Shown here: one piece after another, positions 25,537 through 36,209 of the stretch
Numbering within the stretch: position 1 is the first letter of the stretch
Layout: each line of letters opens with the position of its first letter
DNA from: Streptomyces sp. MA5143a
GTDB lineage: Bacteria; Actinomycetota; Actinomycetes; Streptomycetales; Streptomycetaceae
Direction: 5' to 3'
DNA length: 64,000 bases
NCBI RefSeq assembly: GCF_900290235.1
Contig: NZ_OLMK01000018.1
Coordinates: 62,001 to 126,000, forward strand
The notes under the pieces: generated by a model
The model's database searches: none
Seen by the model: only the letters and a program-made list of their open reading frames with translations
Told to the model about the DNA's origin: nothing
Program-made: the position numbers and the translations under genes

Positions 25537-26684
25537 CCGGAGACCGCCTTGGCCCAGCCCTGTCCGAGCACGTCCTTGGCCTTGGTCTGCTGGTCCTCGG
25601 TCGGGAACGCGGGGGTGCCCTCCACCTTGGGCAGCTTGGCCGCGGCCGTCTTGTCGAGCGTGCCGGCCTTCTCCATGGCGGGCATCAGGGCCGGGCGGGC
25701 GTATCCGGCGAGCCACAGGTTCTGGCCCTCGGCGCTGTAGAGGTACTCCTGCCACAGCCGGGCGGCGGCCGGGTGCGGCGCGTCCTTGTTGATGGCCTGG
25801 GAGTAGTACTGGGAGAACTTGCCGTCCGCCGGGACGACGACCTTCCAGTCGACGCCCTTGGACTTGAACTCGTCGGCGTACCCGGCGTTCAGGTAGTCCC
25901 AGTCGATGCTGATGGGCGTCTCGCCCTTCTCGACGGTGGCCGGGGTGGACTCGACGGGCGTGTAGTTGCCGTTCTTCTTCAGCTTGGCGAAGAAGTCGAG
26001 GCCGGGCTGGATGTCGTCGAAGGAACCGCCGCTCGCCAGGGAGGCCGCCCACACGCCGCCGAAGGCCGAACCGGACTTGGTGGGATTGCCGTTGAGGGCG
26101 ACCTGGCCCTTGTACTTCGGCTTCAGCAGGTCGGCGAAGGTCTCGGGGCACTCCTTGACGCGCTTGGCGTCGCACCCGATGGATATGTAACCGCCGTAGT
26201 CGTTGTACCAGCGGGCCTTCGGGTCCTTCTGGCCCTCGGGGATGTCGGCGAACGCGGCGACCTTGTAGGGCGCCAGCAGCCCCTGCTGGGCGGCGCTCAG
26301 CGCGAAGGAGCTGCCGAGGTCGAGCACGTCGGGCGCGCGGTCCTGTCCCTTGCGGGAGGTGACGGCGTTGATCTCGTCCTGGCTGGCCCCGTCCGGGTTC
26401 TCGACCTCGATCTTGATCCCGTACTTCTTCTGGAAGCCGTCGATCAGCGCGCCGTAGTTGGCCCAGTCCCGGGGCAGGGCGATCGCGTTGAGCTTGCCCT
26501 CCCGCTTGGCGGCCGCGACCAGCGCGTCCATGCCGCCGAAGTCCTTGGCCGAGGTGGCGGTGGCCGCGTTGACGCCGTCGTCGGTGGTCGTGGACTCGGG
26601 TGCCGCGCCACAGGCGCTGAGGGTGAGGACGGCGGCGGCGAGGGCGCCGCCGATGACGGCGGTTCTCGGCGGGAAGAGGTTCAC
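25533..26684 (-). CDS. ABC transporter substrate-binding lipoprotein
   Basis: The protein has 383 residues. The start is GTG at 26684, followed by a signal peptide ending in lipobox LSAC with lipid-modified Cys25. The mature part has the AfuA/PotD/PhnS-like fold (AKREGKLNAIALPRDWANYG, then VLDLGSSFALSA, then ISIDWDYLNAGY). The ligand cannot be read directly. The family includes binders of Fe3+, polyamines and phosphonates; the neighbouring phosphatase/phosphodiesterase makes a phosphate-containing compound attractive (inference). Confidence 0.9.
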   Translation of the reverse strand: MNLFPPRTAVIGGALAAAVLTLSACGAAPESTTTDDGVNAATATSAKDFGGMDALVAAAKREGKLNAIALPRDWANYGALIDGFQKKYGIKIEVENPDGASQDEINAVTSRKGQDRAPDVLDLGSSFALSAAQQGLLAPYKVAAFADIPEGQKDPKARWYNDYGGYISIGCDAKRVKECPETFADLLKPKYKGQVALNGNPTKSGSAFGGVWAASLASGGSFDDIQPGLDFFAKLKKNGNYTPVESTPATVEKGETPISIDWDYLNAGYADEFKSKGVDWKVVVPADGKFSQYYSQAINKDAPHPAAARLWQEYLYSAEGQNLWLAGYARPALMPAMEKAGTLDKTAAAKLPKVEGTPAFPTEDQQTKAKDVLGQGWAKAVSG

Positions 26685-26727
26685 TGGGCTCTCCAGGGGT
26701 ACGCGCAGGGGACGATCTGGGTGGAGC

Positions 26728-26743
26728 ACTTGTCTGAACAAGT
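26728..26743. promoter_or_regulatory. Perfect inverted repeat, probable GntR/UTRA operator
   Basis: ACTTGT-CTGA-ACAAGT is a perfect 6-bp palindrome 44 bp upstream of the binding-protein start and 170 bp upstream of the divergent GntR gene. Its layout (A-C-T-x-G-T-C-T-x-x-A-C-x-A-G-T) resembles HutC-subfamily operators such as the DasR site, which suits the adjacent UTRA-type regulator. Confidence 0.7.
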
Positions 26744-26912
26744 TGGCCTCATTAGGTCCGCGCTTCATATCACGCACGTAAACTCCGGCGAAATACTCGT
26801 GCACGTTTTCCCGCACAATCCCCGGCGGACGCGCTCCTTCAGCGGCCTCCTCCCCGGCTCGTTAGGCTGGTCGCGCTGTACACAGCCGGTGACCGGACGA
26901 CGGAGGGGGATC

Positions 26913-27653
26913 ATGGCCGCGCGACACGAGGAGATCGCCGAGGCGCTACGGCGCGCGATCGACCGTGAGGACTACACGGTGGGGAGTCTGCTGCCCCCGG
27001 AGACCGAACTCGCGGCCCGCTACGGCGTCTCACGCGGCACCGTCCGCCAGGCGGTGGCGACGCTGACCGCCGAGGGGCTCATCGGCTCACGTCAGGGCGC
27101 CCGCCGGGTGGTGCTGGCCGGCCGGCGCAGCCAGAGCTTCGCGGAGCTGCGCAGTTTCGCGCAGTGGGCGCGGGCGATGGGCCGGGAGGCGACGGGCCGG
27201 GTGATCACCCAGGAGTGGCGCACGGCCACGGCGGAGGACCGGGTCCGCCTCCAGCTCGACCCGGGCGCCCGCGTCCTGCGCGTTCTGCGGCTGCGGGGTC
27301 TCGACGGCCGGCCGGTCCTGCTGGAGCGCACGGTGTACGCGGACTGGATCTCCCCCGCCGTCGAGCACATCGAGGTGGACTGCCCGTCGGTCACCCAGCG
27401 TCTGCTGGACGACACCGGGCTGGTCTTCGCCTACGGCGAGCACGTCATCGACGCCGTGGCCGCCGGCGCTCAGGACGCCGAGCTCCTCGCCGTACGCCGG
27501 ACCAGCCCCCTCCTCCGGGTCCGACGCGTCACCACCACCCGCGAGGGCCGCCCGGTGGAATGGTCCGACGACCGCTACCGCCCGGACGCGGTGAGCTTCA
27601 GCGTGCACAACTCGATCGGCAACAACGCGCTGGCCAGGAAGACCGCGGAGTGA
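26913..27653 (+). CDS. GntR-family regulator with UTRA ligand domain (HutC type)
   Basis: The protein has 246 residues. The N-terminal winged helix (about 1-70; LLPPETELAARYGVSRGTV is typical, block 'GVSRGTVRQAV') is followed by a UTRA domain from about residue 90 to the end (RVLRLRGLDGRPVLLERT, then RRVTTTREGRPVEWSDDRY). It is divergent from the ABC importer operon, with a HutC-type palindrome between them, so it is probably the ligand-responsive repressor of that operon. ATG 26913 follows CGGAGGGGG. Confidence 0.92.
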   Translation: MAARHEEIAEALRRAIDREDYTVGSLLPPETELAARYGVSRGTVRQAVATLTAEGLIGSRQGARRVVLAGRRSQSFAELRSFAQWARAMGREATGRVITQEWRTATAEDRVRLQLDPGARVLRVLRLRGLDGRPVLLERTVYADWISPAVEHIEVDCPSVTQRLLDDTGLVFAYGEHVIDAVAAGAQDAELLAVRRTSPLLRVRRVTTTREGRPVEWSDDRYRPDAVSFSVHNSIGNNALARKTAE

Positions 27654-27696
27654 CGTGGAGCTCCCGGCCCACCGGACCCGCCGACGCCCCGGGCTC

Positions 27697-28149
27697 TCAG
27701 GTGGGCGACCCGGAGGAAAACCGCCGCAGCAAAGGTGAGAGAACGAGCACGGACTTCGTCCGCTCGACGAACGGCTCCCCCGCGATCCGCTCCAGCACCC
27801 GCTCGAAGTGCCGCATGTCCGAGGCGAAGACCTGCACCACGGCGTCGGCCTCGCCGGTGACCGTCGACGCCGCGACGACCTCCTGGTAGCGCTCCAGCCC
27901 CCGTTGGATGGTCTCCGGCGACGTGTTGCGCCGGCAGTAGATCTCGACGAACCCCTCGGTCTCCCAGCCGAGCGCGGCGGGATCCACCCGGACCGTGAAC
28001 CCGGTGATGGCGCCGGTCGCCCGCAGCCGGTCCACGCGCCGCTTGACCGCGGGCGCGGACAGGCCGACGAGTTGGCCGATGTCGGCAAAGGAGCGGCGGG
28101 CGTCCTCGGCGAGGGCGTGCACGATGCGTTCGTCGAGATCGTTCAGCAC
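27697..28149 (-). CDS. Lrp/AsnC-family transcriptional regulator
   Basis: The protein has 150 residues. The N-terminal HTH (LDERIVHALAEDARRSFADI, then SAPAVKRRVDRLRATGAITG) is followed by a RAM ligand domain (about 65-140, EADAVVQVFASDM). It lies 10 bp downstream of an APC permease gene on the same strand and probably controls amino-acid uptake. Candidate half-sites occur upstream of the permease at 29772-29880. Confidence 0.93.
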   Translation of the reverse strand: MLNDLDERIVHALAEDARRSFADIGQLVGLSAPAVKRRVDRLRATGAITGFTVRVDPAALGWETEGFVEIYCRRNTSPETIQRGLERYQEVVAASTVTGEADAVVQVFASDMRHFERVLERIAGEPFVERTKSVLVLSPLLRRFSSGSPT

Positions 28150-28159
28150 TGCGGGTGGA

Positions 28160-29626
28160 TCACTTCTCTGAAGTCGCGAGACGGGAGCGGCGATAGCCGT
28201 AACTGAAGTAGAACACGAGCCCGACGGCCATCCAGACCCCGAAGACGACCCATGTGATGGTGTCGAGACTGCCCATCATCCACACGCAGAACGCGAGCCC
28301 GAGCGCGGGCAGCACCGGCGACAGCGGCACCCGGAAGGTCCGCGGCATGTCGGGCCGCGTCCGCCGCAGCACCACGACCGCCACGTTGACCAGCGCGAAC
28401 GCGAACAGCGTGCCGATGCTGGTGGCGTTGGCGAGCTCCCCGAGCGGAATCGCCGCGGCGAGCACCCCGCAGAACAGCGACACGATGACGGTGTTCACCC
28501 GAGGCGTGCCCGTCTTCGGGTGCACCCGCGAGAACACCTTGGGCACGAGCCCGTCCCGCGACATGGCGAAGAGGATGCGGGTCTGACCGTAGAGCACGGT
28601 CAGCACGACGCTGGCGATGGCGATGACCGCTCCGGCGGCCAGCAGCGTCCCCCAGAACGCGTCCCCCGTGACGTCCTTCATGATCCCGGCGAGCGCGGCC
28701 TCCGAGCCGTCGAAGCCCTTCCACGGCCGCGCCCCGACGGCGACGGCCGCGACCAGCACGTACAGCGCGGTCACGATGACCAGCGACAGCATGATGGCCC
28801 GCGGCAGGTCCCGCTGCGCGTTCTTCGCCTCCTCACCGGCGGTGGAGGCGGCGTCGAACCCGATGTACGAGAAGAAGAGGGTCGCCCCGGCGGCGCTGAC
28901 GCCGGCCATGCCGAGCGGCATGAAGTTCTCGTAGTTGCCGGAGCGGAAGCCCTGGATGCCGATCAGGCAGAACAGCAGCAGCGCGGCGATCTTCACGACC
29001 ACCATGATCGTGTTGGCGCGGGCCGACTCACGGGCGCCACCGAGCAGGAACGCCATGGCGAGCAGGACCACGATGAGGGCGGGCAGGTTGAAGATCCCAC
29101 CGTCACCGGGCGGCGCCGACAGCGCGTCCGGGATGGTCACGCCGAGGGTCCCGTCGAGCAGCTCGTTCAGGTACTCGCCCCAGCCGACGGCCACGGCCGA
29201 CACCGAGACCCCGTACTCCAGGACCAGACACCAGCCGCAGACCCAGGCGACCAGCTCACCCATCGTTGCGTACGCGTACGAGTAGGAGGATCCGGAGACC
29301 GGGATGCTGCCCGCCAGCTCCGCGTAGGAGAGGGCCGAGAACAGCGCGGTGAGGCCGGCGATCACGAAGGAGAGGGTGACGGCGGGCCCGGCCTTGGGGA
29401 CGGCCTCGCCGAGGACGACGAAGATGCCGGTGCCGAGGGTGGCGCCGATGCTGATCATCGTCAGCTGCCACATGCCGAGGGAGCGCCGCAACGAGCCGCC
29501 CTCGCCCTGCCCACCCTCCGCGACCAGGCGTTCCACGGGCTTACGGCGCATCAGCCGTCCGGCGACACCGCCAGGTGGCGGGACGGGGTGACTCTGCTGC
29601 TGCGGGGGTGCGCCTTGGTCGAGCAC
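28160..29626 (-). CDS. APC-family cationic amino acid permease
   Basis: The protein has 488 residues with about 12 transmembrane helices. The first helix block SIGATLGTGIFVVLGEAVPKAGPA has the APC GxG[I/T] substrate motif; GEEAKNAQRDLPRAI follows helix 6, as in cationic amino acid transporters (CAT group). The preferred start is GTG at 29626, 7 nt after GAAGGAG; an internal ATG at LMRRKPVE is the alternative. It is probably cotranscribed with the Lrp regulator. Confidence 0.9.
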   Translation of the reverse strand: MLDQGAPPQQQSHPVPPPGGVAGRLMRRKPVERLVAEGGQGEGGSLRRSLGMWQLTMISIGATLGTGIFVVLGEAVPKAGPAVTLSFVIAGLTALFSALSYAELAGSIPVSGSSYSYAYATMGELVAWVCGWCLVLEYGVSVSAVAVGWGEYLNELLDGTLGVTIPDALSAPPGDGGIFNLPALIVVLLAMAFLLGGARESARANTIMVVVKIAALLLFCLIGIQGFRSGNYENFMPLGMAGVSAAGATLFFSYIGFDAASTAGEEAKNAQRDLPRAIMLSLVIVTALYVLVAAVAVGARPWKGFDGSEAALAGIMKDVTGDAFWGTLLAAGAVIAIASVVLTVLYGQTRILFAMSRDGLVPKVFSRVHPKTGTPRVNTVIVSLFCGVLAAAIPLGELANATSIGTLFAFALVNVAVVVLRRTRPDMPRTFRVPLSPVLPALGLAFCVWMMGSLDTITWVVFGVWMAVGLVFYFSYGYRRSRLATSEK

Positions 29627-29771
29627 GCGCCGGCTCCTTCGTCGAATGGGTTCAGGGCGAGAGAGGACCGACAGCACCGCAACCGAGGGCCACCGAGCAG
29701 GAGGTCCCCGCAACGCCACGTACAGCGCACGACCCTATGAGCCAGGGCTTTACATGCGTAATGCGGCAACC

Positions 29772-29880
29772 TTGCGCAGCCACGCAAGATCGTTGCGTTC
29801 CTCGGGGAGGGGCGTGCGTTCGTTGCACGCATGCTTCACACCGTTGCGATCGGTGTCTTTTCAGGCCGGCATGCGCGCAA
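29772..29880. promoter_or_regulatory. Cluster of TTGCG half-sites upstream of the permease
   Basis: TTGCG-N6-CGCAA is a perfect inverted repeat at 29772-29787. Further half-sites are CGTTGCG at 29792, CGTTGCA at 29822, CGTTGCG at 29843 and CGCAA at 29876. The 21- and 30-bp spacings are near multiples of the helical turn. This is a plausible array for the adjacent Lrp protein, though not proven. Confidence 0.4.
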
Positions 29881-29918
29881 CGAAGTCACCCCTCACTCGG
29901 AGGACGTTCGGCGGCCGT

Positions 29919-31845
<1,927 letters not shown>

Positions 31846-31953
31846 CTCCGTACCGCCTTCGTCTCGGTACCGCCGTGACCGACGCCGGATGGCGCTCGGC
31901 CTCCTGCTCCGCGCGTTCTCCGCGTCCCCCGGTGCGCGGTCCCGCCGAGAGCG

Positions 31954-32000
31954 CGAGGGGCGGACCGCCGCGGCACCTTACGGTGCCGCCGCGCCCGCCC
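31954..32000 (-). terminator. Extended GC hairpin after the SorC/DeoR-type gene
   Basis: GCGGCACC-TTAC-GGTGCCGC is a perfect inner stem at 31968-31987. An outer pair, AGGGGCGG with CCGCCCCT, extends the structure to 31954-32000 with a few mismatches. It begins 47 nt after the regulator stop and precedes the barstar gene. Confidence 0.65.
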
Positions 32001-32046
32001 CTGCCCGGTTCCCGCCGGGACCCTCCGCTTCCGCTCCTGTGGCCGC

Positions 32047-33090
32047 TCAGTGCCCGTCCGGGTCCGCGCGGTTGAGCGCGGGGCGGGGGGTCTGTCCGGC
32101 CATCAGCAGGGAGTCCGCCGCGGAGGTGTCGGTGACGAGGCTGGTGACCAGCCCCGACCGCAGCACCGCGTCAATCGCCGCCGCCTTGCGCTGCCCCCCG
32201 GCGATCGCGACCACCTCGGGGATACGCCGGAGCTGATCGGCCTTGACCGTGATGCACCGCTCCCCGAGGTCCCGCCCGACCCGGCGGCCCTCGGCGTCGA
32301 AGAGGTGCGCGGACATCTCGGCGGCGACACCGAGGGAGGCGTAGTGGGCCCGCTCCTCGTCGCTGAGCATGTCGTGCACCGTGGAGATGCCCGCCTCCCA
32401 GGAGCCGATGGAGACACAGGCGACCGTGACCTTGTCGAAGTACTCGAAGGCCCGGGCGATCCCCGTCTGGTGGCGCAGCGCGGCCGCGGTGGCCGCGTCC
32501 GGCAGCAGCATCGGCGCGTAGATGGGGTGGGCGTCGCCGCCCGACACCTGCGCGGCCCGCCGTACCGCCTCCACCGAGCCGCGCTCGGCGGTCCCCGCGT
32601 CGTAGACACCCGTCAACTGCACCACCGTGCACGGCGGCAGCCGGTCGAGGGCGGCCGCCATGTGGATGGTCGAGCGCCCCCACGCCAGCCCGAGGACATC
32701 GCCCTCGTTGACCAGTTCACCGAGCAGGTCCGCGGCCACCTCGCCGAGGTTCTCGGGGTCGGGTGACTCCTCGGCCTCGGCCGGGGACTCGACGACCACG
32801 GCGTGCCGGAGGCCGTAGCGGGCACGCAGGGCGTCGGAACGCTCGGCGTCCAGTTCCGCGGGGACTCGGATCTCGATGCGCACGAGATCCCTTTCGAGGG
32901 CGGTCTCCAGGACACGGGCCACCTTGAAGCGGCTCACGCCGAACTCCTCGGCGATCTGGATCTTGGACTTGCCCTCGAGGTAGAAGCGGCGGGCCATCGC
33001 CGCCGCCTGAACCAGCTCAGCGGGTCCCATCCGCATGGCTGACCGGCCCGCCGACATACCCGACACGGCCATCTCCTCACTGCTCTTCAC
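32047..33090 (-). CDS. Sugar-binding transcriptional regulator (SorC/DeoR type)
   Basis: The protein has 347 residues. An N-terminal HTH (about 25-70, IQIAEEFGVSRFKVARVLE) is followed by a sugar-phosphate-binding domain of the SorC/DeoR-DeoC type (LGLAWGRSTIHMAAAL, then VVQLTGVYDAG, later AIAGGQRKAAAIDAVL). Such proteins respond to phosphorylated sugars. It lies downstream of rpe on the same strand, so a link to pentose or pentose-phosphate metabolism is plausible, though neither the ligand nor the operator is visible. Confidence 0.88.
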   Translation of the reverse strand: MKSSEEMAVSGMSAGRSAMRMGPAELVQAAAMARRFYLEGKSKIQIAEEFGVSRFKVARVLETALERDLVRIEIRVPAELDAERSDALRARYGLRHAVVVESPAEAEESPDPENLGEVAADLLGELVNEGDVLGLAWGRSTIHMAAALDRLPPCTVVQLTGVYDAGTAERGSVEAVRRAAQVSGGDAHPIYAPMLLPDAATAAALRHQTGIARAFEYFDKVTVACVSIGSWEAGISTVHDMLSDEERAHYASLGVAAEMSAHLFDAEGRRVGRDLGERCITVKADQLRRIPEVVAIAGGQRKAAAIDAVLRSGLVTSLVTDTSAADSLLMAGQTPRPALNRADPDGH

Positions 33091-33232
33091 ACATGGATAC
33101 GCCGTTCATCCTTGCAGATCCGACGTTTTCGATCAGCCGGAAGGAACGCCGTTCACGTTTCCTTGGCCCGGAGGTCGTCTGACCTGCCCCGCTCGTCCGG
33201 CGGTCGCACGGTCGTACGACGAGATGGGTGCC

Positions 33233-33919
33233 TCAGTGGCCGCAGGCCCACCCCGCGGTGGCCGTGGCGGAGTCGGCCTGGGCGCGCAGCGCGCGGACCG
33301 CCTCGGCCGGGTCGTCGGCCCCGTACACCGCGGAACCGGCGACGAAGACATCGGCGCCCGCCTCCGCGCAGCGCTCGATGGTGGACGCGGCGACGCCGCC
33401 GTCGACCTGGAGCCACAGGTCGAGGCCGTGCTTGCTGATCAACTCGCGGGTCCGGCGGATCTTGGGGAGCATGATGTCGAGAAAGGCCTGGCCTCCGAAG
33501 CCCGGTTCGACCGTCATGATCAGCACCATGTCGAGCTCGGGCAGCAGGTCCTCGAACGGTTCGATCGGCGTCGCTGGCCTGAGCGCCATGGAGGCCCGGG
33601 CGCCCTTGGCCCGGATCTCACGGGCGAGCCGCACCGGTGCGGCGGCCGCCTCGGCATGGAAGGTGACGGAACCGGCACCCGCTTCCACGTACTGGGGCGC
33701 CCACCGATCAGGGGCCTCGATCATCAGATGGCAGTCCAGCGGCGTCTGCGTCGCACGGGCCAGGGACTCTACGACCGGCACACCGAGCGTGAGGTTCGGG
33801 ACGAAATGGTTGTCCATCACGTCTACATGGAGCCAGTCGGCCCCTTCGACCGCCTTCGCCTCGTCGGCGAGACGGGCGAAGTCGGCGGACAGGATGCTTG
33901 GGTTGATCTGCGCGGCCAT
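33233..33919 (-). CDS. rpe: Ribulose-phosphate 3-epimerase
   Basis: The protein has 228 residues. It interconverts ribulose-5-phosphate and xylulose-5-phosphate in the pentose phosphate pathway. Signatures: [15 protein letters not shown] at the N-terminus, [15 protein letters not shown] with the metal-binding His/Asp, CHLMIEAPD, and [12 protein letters not shown], then VDGGV and VAGSAVYG for phosphate binding. It is divergent from the MMPL gene. Confidence 0.97.
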   Translation of the reverse strand: MAAQINPSILSADFARLADEAKAVEGADWLHVDVMDNHFVPNLTLGVPVVESLARATQTPLDCHLMIEAPDRWAPQYVEAGAGSVTFHAEAAAAPVRLAREIRAKGARASMALRPATPIEPFEDLLPELDMVLIMTVEPGFGGQAFLDIMLPKIRRTRELISKHGLDLWLQVDGGVAASTIERCAEAGADVFVAGSAVYGADDPAEAVRALRAQADSATATAGWACGH

Positions 33920-34000
33920 GGACCAAGCCTGCCATGCCCTCCGGGGGTAGCGGGGCCGGGGTGGGCACCGTGGTACGTCGGCCGCGGGCCGTCCGTGCGC

Positions 34001-34031
34001 GCTCGCGCGGTTCCCCGCGCCCCTGGGGCGG
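34001..34031 (+). repeat. Dispersed GC-rich element, copy 2
   Basis: This is the same core as at 2191 with one base changed (CGCGGTTCCCCGCGCCCC), between rpe and the MMPL gene and immediately upstream of the MMPL start region. Confidence 0.65.
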
Positions 34032-34050
34032 CGAGGTTGCGGGGGTCGTC

Positions 34051-36168
34051 ATGACGGGGGGCCGGGGTGTCGGCCACCTGGTGTGCGGGCGGCGCGCGAA
34101 GTGGGTGGTGCTGGGGCTGTGGCTGGTCCTGCTCTTCGTGGTGGCGCCGCTCGCCTCCAAGCTGACCGACGCTCAGGACAACGACGCGGCGTCGTGGCTG
34201 CCCGGGTCCGCCGAGTCCACACAGGTCCTGCAGATGTCCGAGGACTTCCGGCCCGAGCAGATCCCCGCGGTGGTCGTCTACGCCCGGGAGAGCGGGCTCA
34301 CCGCCGAGGACCGGGCGGCGATCGAGGAGGACGTGCGGGAGCTCAAACAGCTGACCGATCACGGGATCATCGGCGCCCAGACCCGGGGGCCGGTGTACGA
34401 CCGGGCGACCGACCCGAGAGCCGCCCAGATCCATGTGCCGATCACGATGGACGAGAAGGGCTGGGAGCGGATCGCGCCCGCGGTCGACTCGATCCGCGAC
34501 GACGTGGGTGAGGGCGGCGACGGGCTCGCCGTGCACATCACGGGGCCGGGCGGAACGAGCGCCGACTTCTCCGAGGCCTTCGAGGGCATCGACTCCACGC
34601 TGCTGCTGTCGGCGATGGCCGTCGTCATCGTGATGCTGCTGTTCACGTACCGCAGTCCGACCCTGCTGGTGATCCCACTGCTCGCGGTGGTCGCCGCGCT
34701 GTTCACGGCCCAGGCGCTGATCTATCTGCTGGCCGAGCACGCGGGGCTGACCGTCAACGGGCAGAGCGCGGGCATCCTCACCGTGCTGGTCTTCGGCGCG
34801 GGCACCGACTACGCCCTGCTCCTCGTCGCCCGCTACCGCGAGGAACTGCGCCGCCACGAGGACCGCCACGAGGCGATGGCGCTGGCCCTGCACCGGGCGG
34901 GTCCGGCAGTGATCGCCTCGGGAGCGACGGTCGTGCTGAGCATGCTGGTGCTGCTGGCCGCCGAGATGAACTCGACGAGCGGTCTCGGCCCGGTGGCGGC
35001 CATCGGCGTCACGGTCGCGCTGCTCGCGATGATGACACTGTTCCCCGCCCTGCTGGTGATCGTCGGCCGCTGGATCTTCTGGCCGGCCATCCCCCACTTC
35101 GGCACCGCCGACCCCACCGAGCGCGGGGTGTGGGCGCGGATGGGCCGACGGATCTCCGGCCGTCCACGGACGACCTGGATCGCCACGGCGGCCGCCCTGG
35201 CCCTCTGCTCGCTGGGCCTGATCCAGTTGCGCGCCGAGGGCATCGGCAACGCGGACGCGTTCACCGGGAAACCGGACTCGATCGTCGGTCAGGAGGTCTC
35301 CGCACGCTACTTCCCCGCGGGCAGCGGCGATCCCCTGGTGATCATCAGCAACCAGGCACAGGCCCGTGAGGTGGGCCGCACGGTCGCCGACACCGAGGGG
35401 GTCGTGCCGGACTCCCTGGGGCTGCCGCCGGGCACGAAACCCTTCCACGACGGCAAGGTCCTCTTCGAGGCGACCATGTCCGACCCGGCCGACAGCGAGG
35501 CCGCGAAGGACACCGTCGAACGGGTCAGGGACGCCGTCCACGCGGTCCCGGACGCCGACGCGCAGGTCGGCGGCGGCACGGCGGCCCTGCTGGACATGGA
35601 CAAAGCCACCACCCACGACAATCTGCTGATCATTCCGCTGGTGCTGCTCGTGGTGCTGCTGATCCTCTGCGGCCTGCTGCGCGCGCTGATCGCCCCACTG
35701 GTGCTGATCGGCACGGTGATCCTGTCGTTCGCGGCGGCCCTCGGCATCAGCGCGCTCGCGTTCCGCCATCTCTTCGACTACGCGGGAGAGACGACGGACT
35801 TCCCGCTCTTCGTCTTCGTGTTCCTGGTCGCGCTGGGCATCGACTACAACATCTTCCTCACCACCCGGATCCGCGAGGAGGCCGCCCACCTGGGCACCCG
35901 CAAGGGTGTCGTGACGGGCCTCGCGGCCACGGGCGCGGTCATCACCTCGGCGGGCCTGGTCCTGGCGGGCACGTTCGCGGCGCTGACCACCCTGCCCATG
36001 GTCGCCTTCGCCGAGATCGGCTTCGCGGTCGCCCTCGGCGTCCTCCTCGACACGTTGATCGTCCGCTCCGTCCTCGTCACGTCCCTCTTCCTGGACATCG
36101 GCCCGAAGGTGTGGTGGCCGCACCGGCTGGCCCACGAGGACAACCACCGGCCCCCGTCGTCGGTCTGA
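34051..36168 (+). CDS. MMPL-family (RND) transporter
   Basis: The protein has 705 residues. It has two repeated modules, each with one large extracellular loop and a bundle of transmembrane helices (first helix at about 20-40, VLGLWLVLLFVVAPLASK). Each bundle carries the proton-relay type motif: GAGTDYALLLVARYREEL in the first and GIDYNIFLTTRIREEA in the second. MMPL proteins export lipids or drugs. The substrate is unknown. ATG 34051 after GGGGG is chosen; the longer frame upstream includes the dispersed element. Confidence 0.92.
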   Translation: MTGGRGVGHLVCGRRAKWVVLGLWLVLLFVVAPLASKLTDAQDNDAASWLPGSAESTQVLQMSEDFRPEQIPAVVVYARESGLTAEDRAAIEEDVRELKQLTDHGIIGAQTRGPVYDRATDPRAAQIHVPITMDEKGWERIAPAVDSIRDDVGEGGDGLAVHITGPGGTSADFSEAFEGIDSTLLLSAMAVVIVMLLFTYRSPTLLVIPLLAVVAALFTAQALIYLLAEHAGLTVNGQSAGILTVLVFGAGTDYALLLVARYREELRRHEDRHEAMALALHRAGPAVIASGATVVLSMLVLLAAEMNSTSGLGPVAAIGVTVALLAMMTLFPALLVIVGRWIFWPAIPHFGTADPTERGVWARMGRRISGRPRTTWIATAAALALCSLGLIQLRAEGIGNADAFTGKPDSIVGQEVSARYFPAGSGDPLVIISNQAQAREVGRTVADTEGVVPDSLGLPPGTKPFHDGKVLFEATMSDPADSEAAKDTVERVRDAVHAVPDADAQVGGGTAALLDMDKATTHDNLLIIPLVLLVVLLILCGLLRALIAPLVLIGTVILSFAAALGISALAFRHLFDYAGETTDFPLFVFVFLVALGIDYNIFLTTRIREEAAHLGTRKGVVTGLAATGAVITSAGLVLAGTFAALTTLPMVAFAEIGFAVALGVLLDTLIVRSVLVTSLFLDIGPKVWWPHRLAHEDNHRPPSSV

Positions 36169-36209
36169 ATCGTCGTCAGGCGGTGGCGACGGGGTCCAGG
36201 GGGCAGCCG

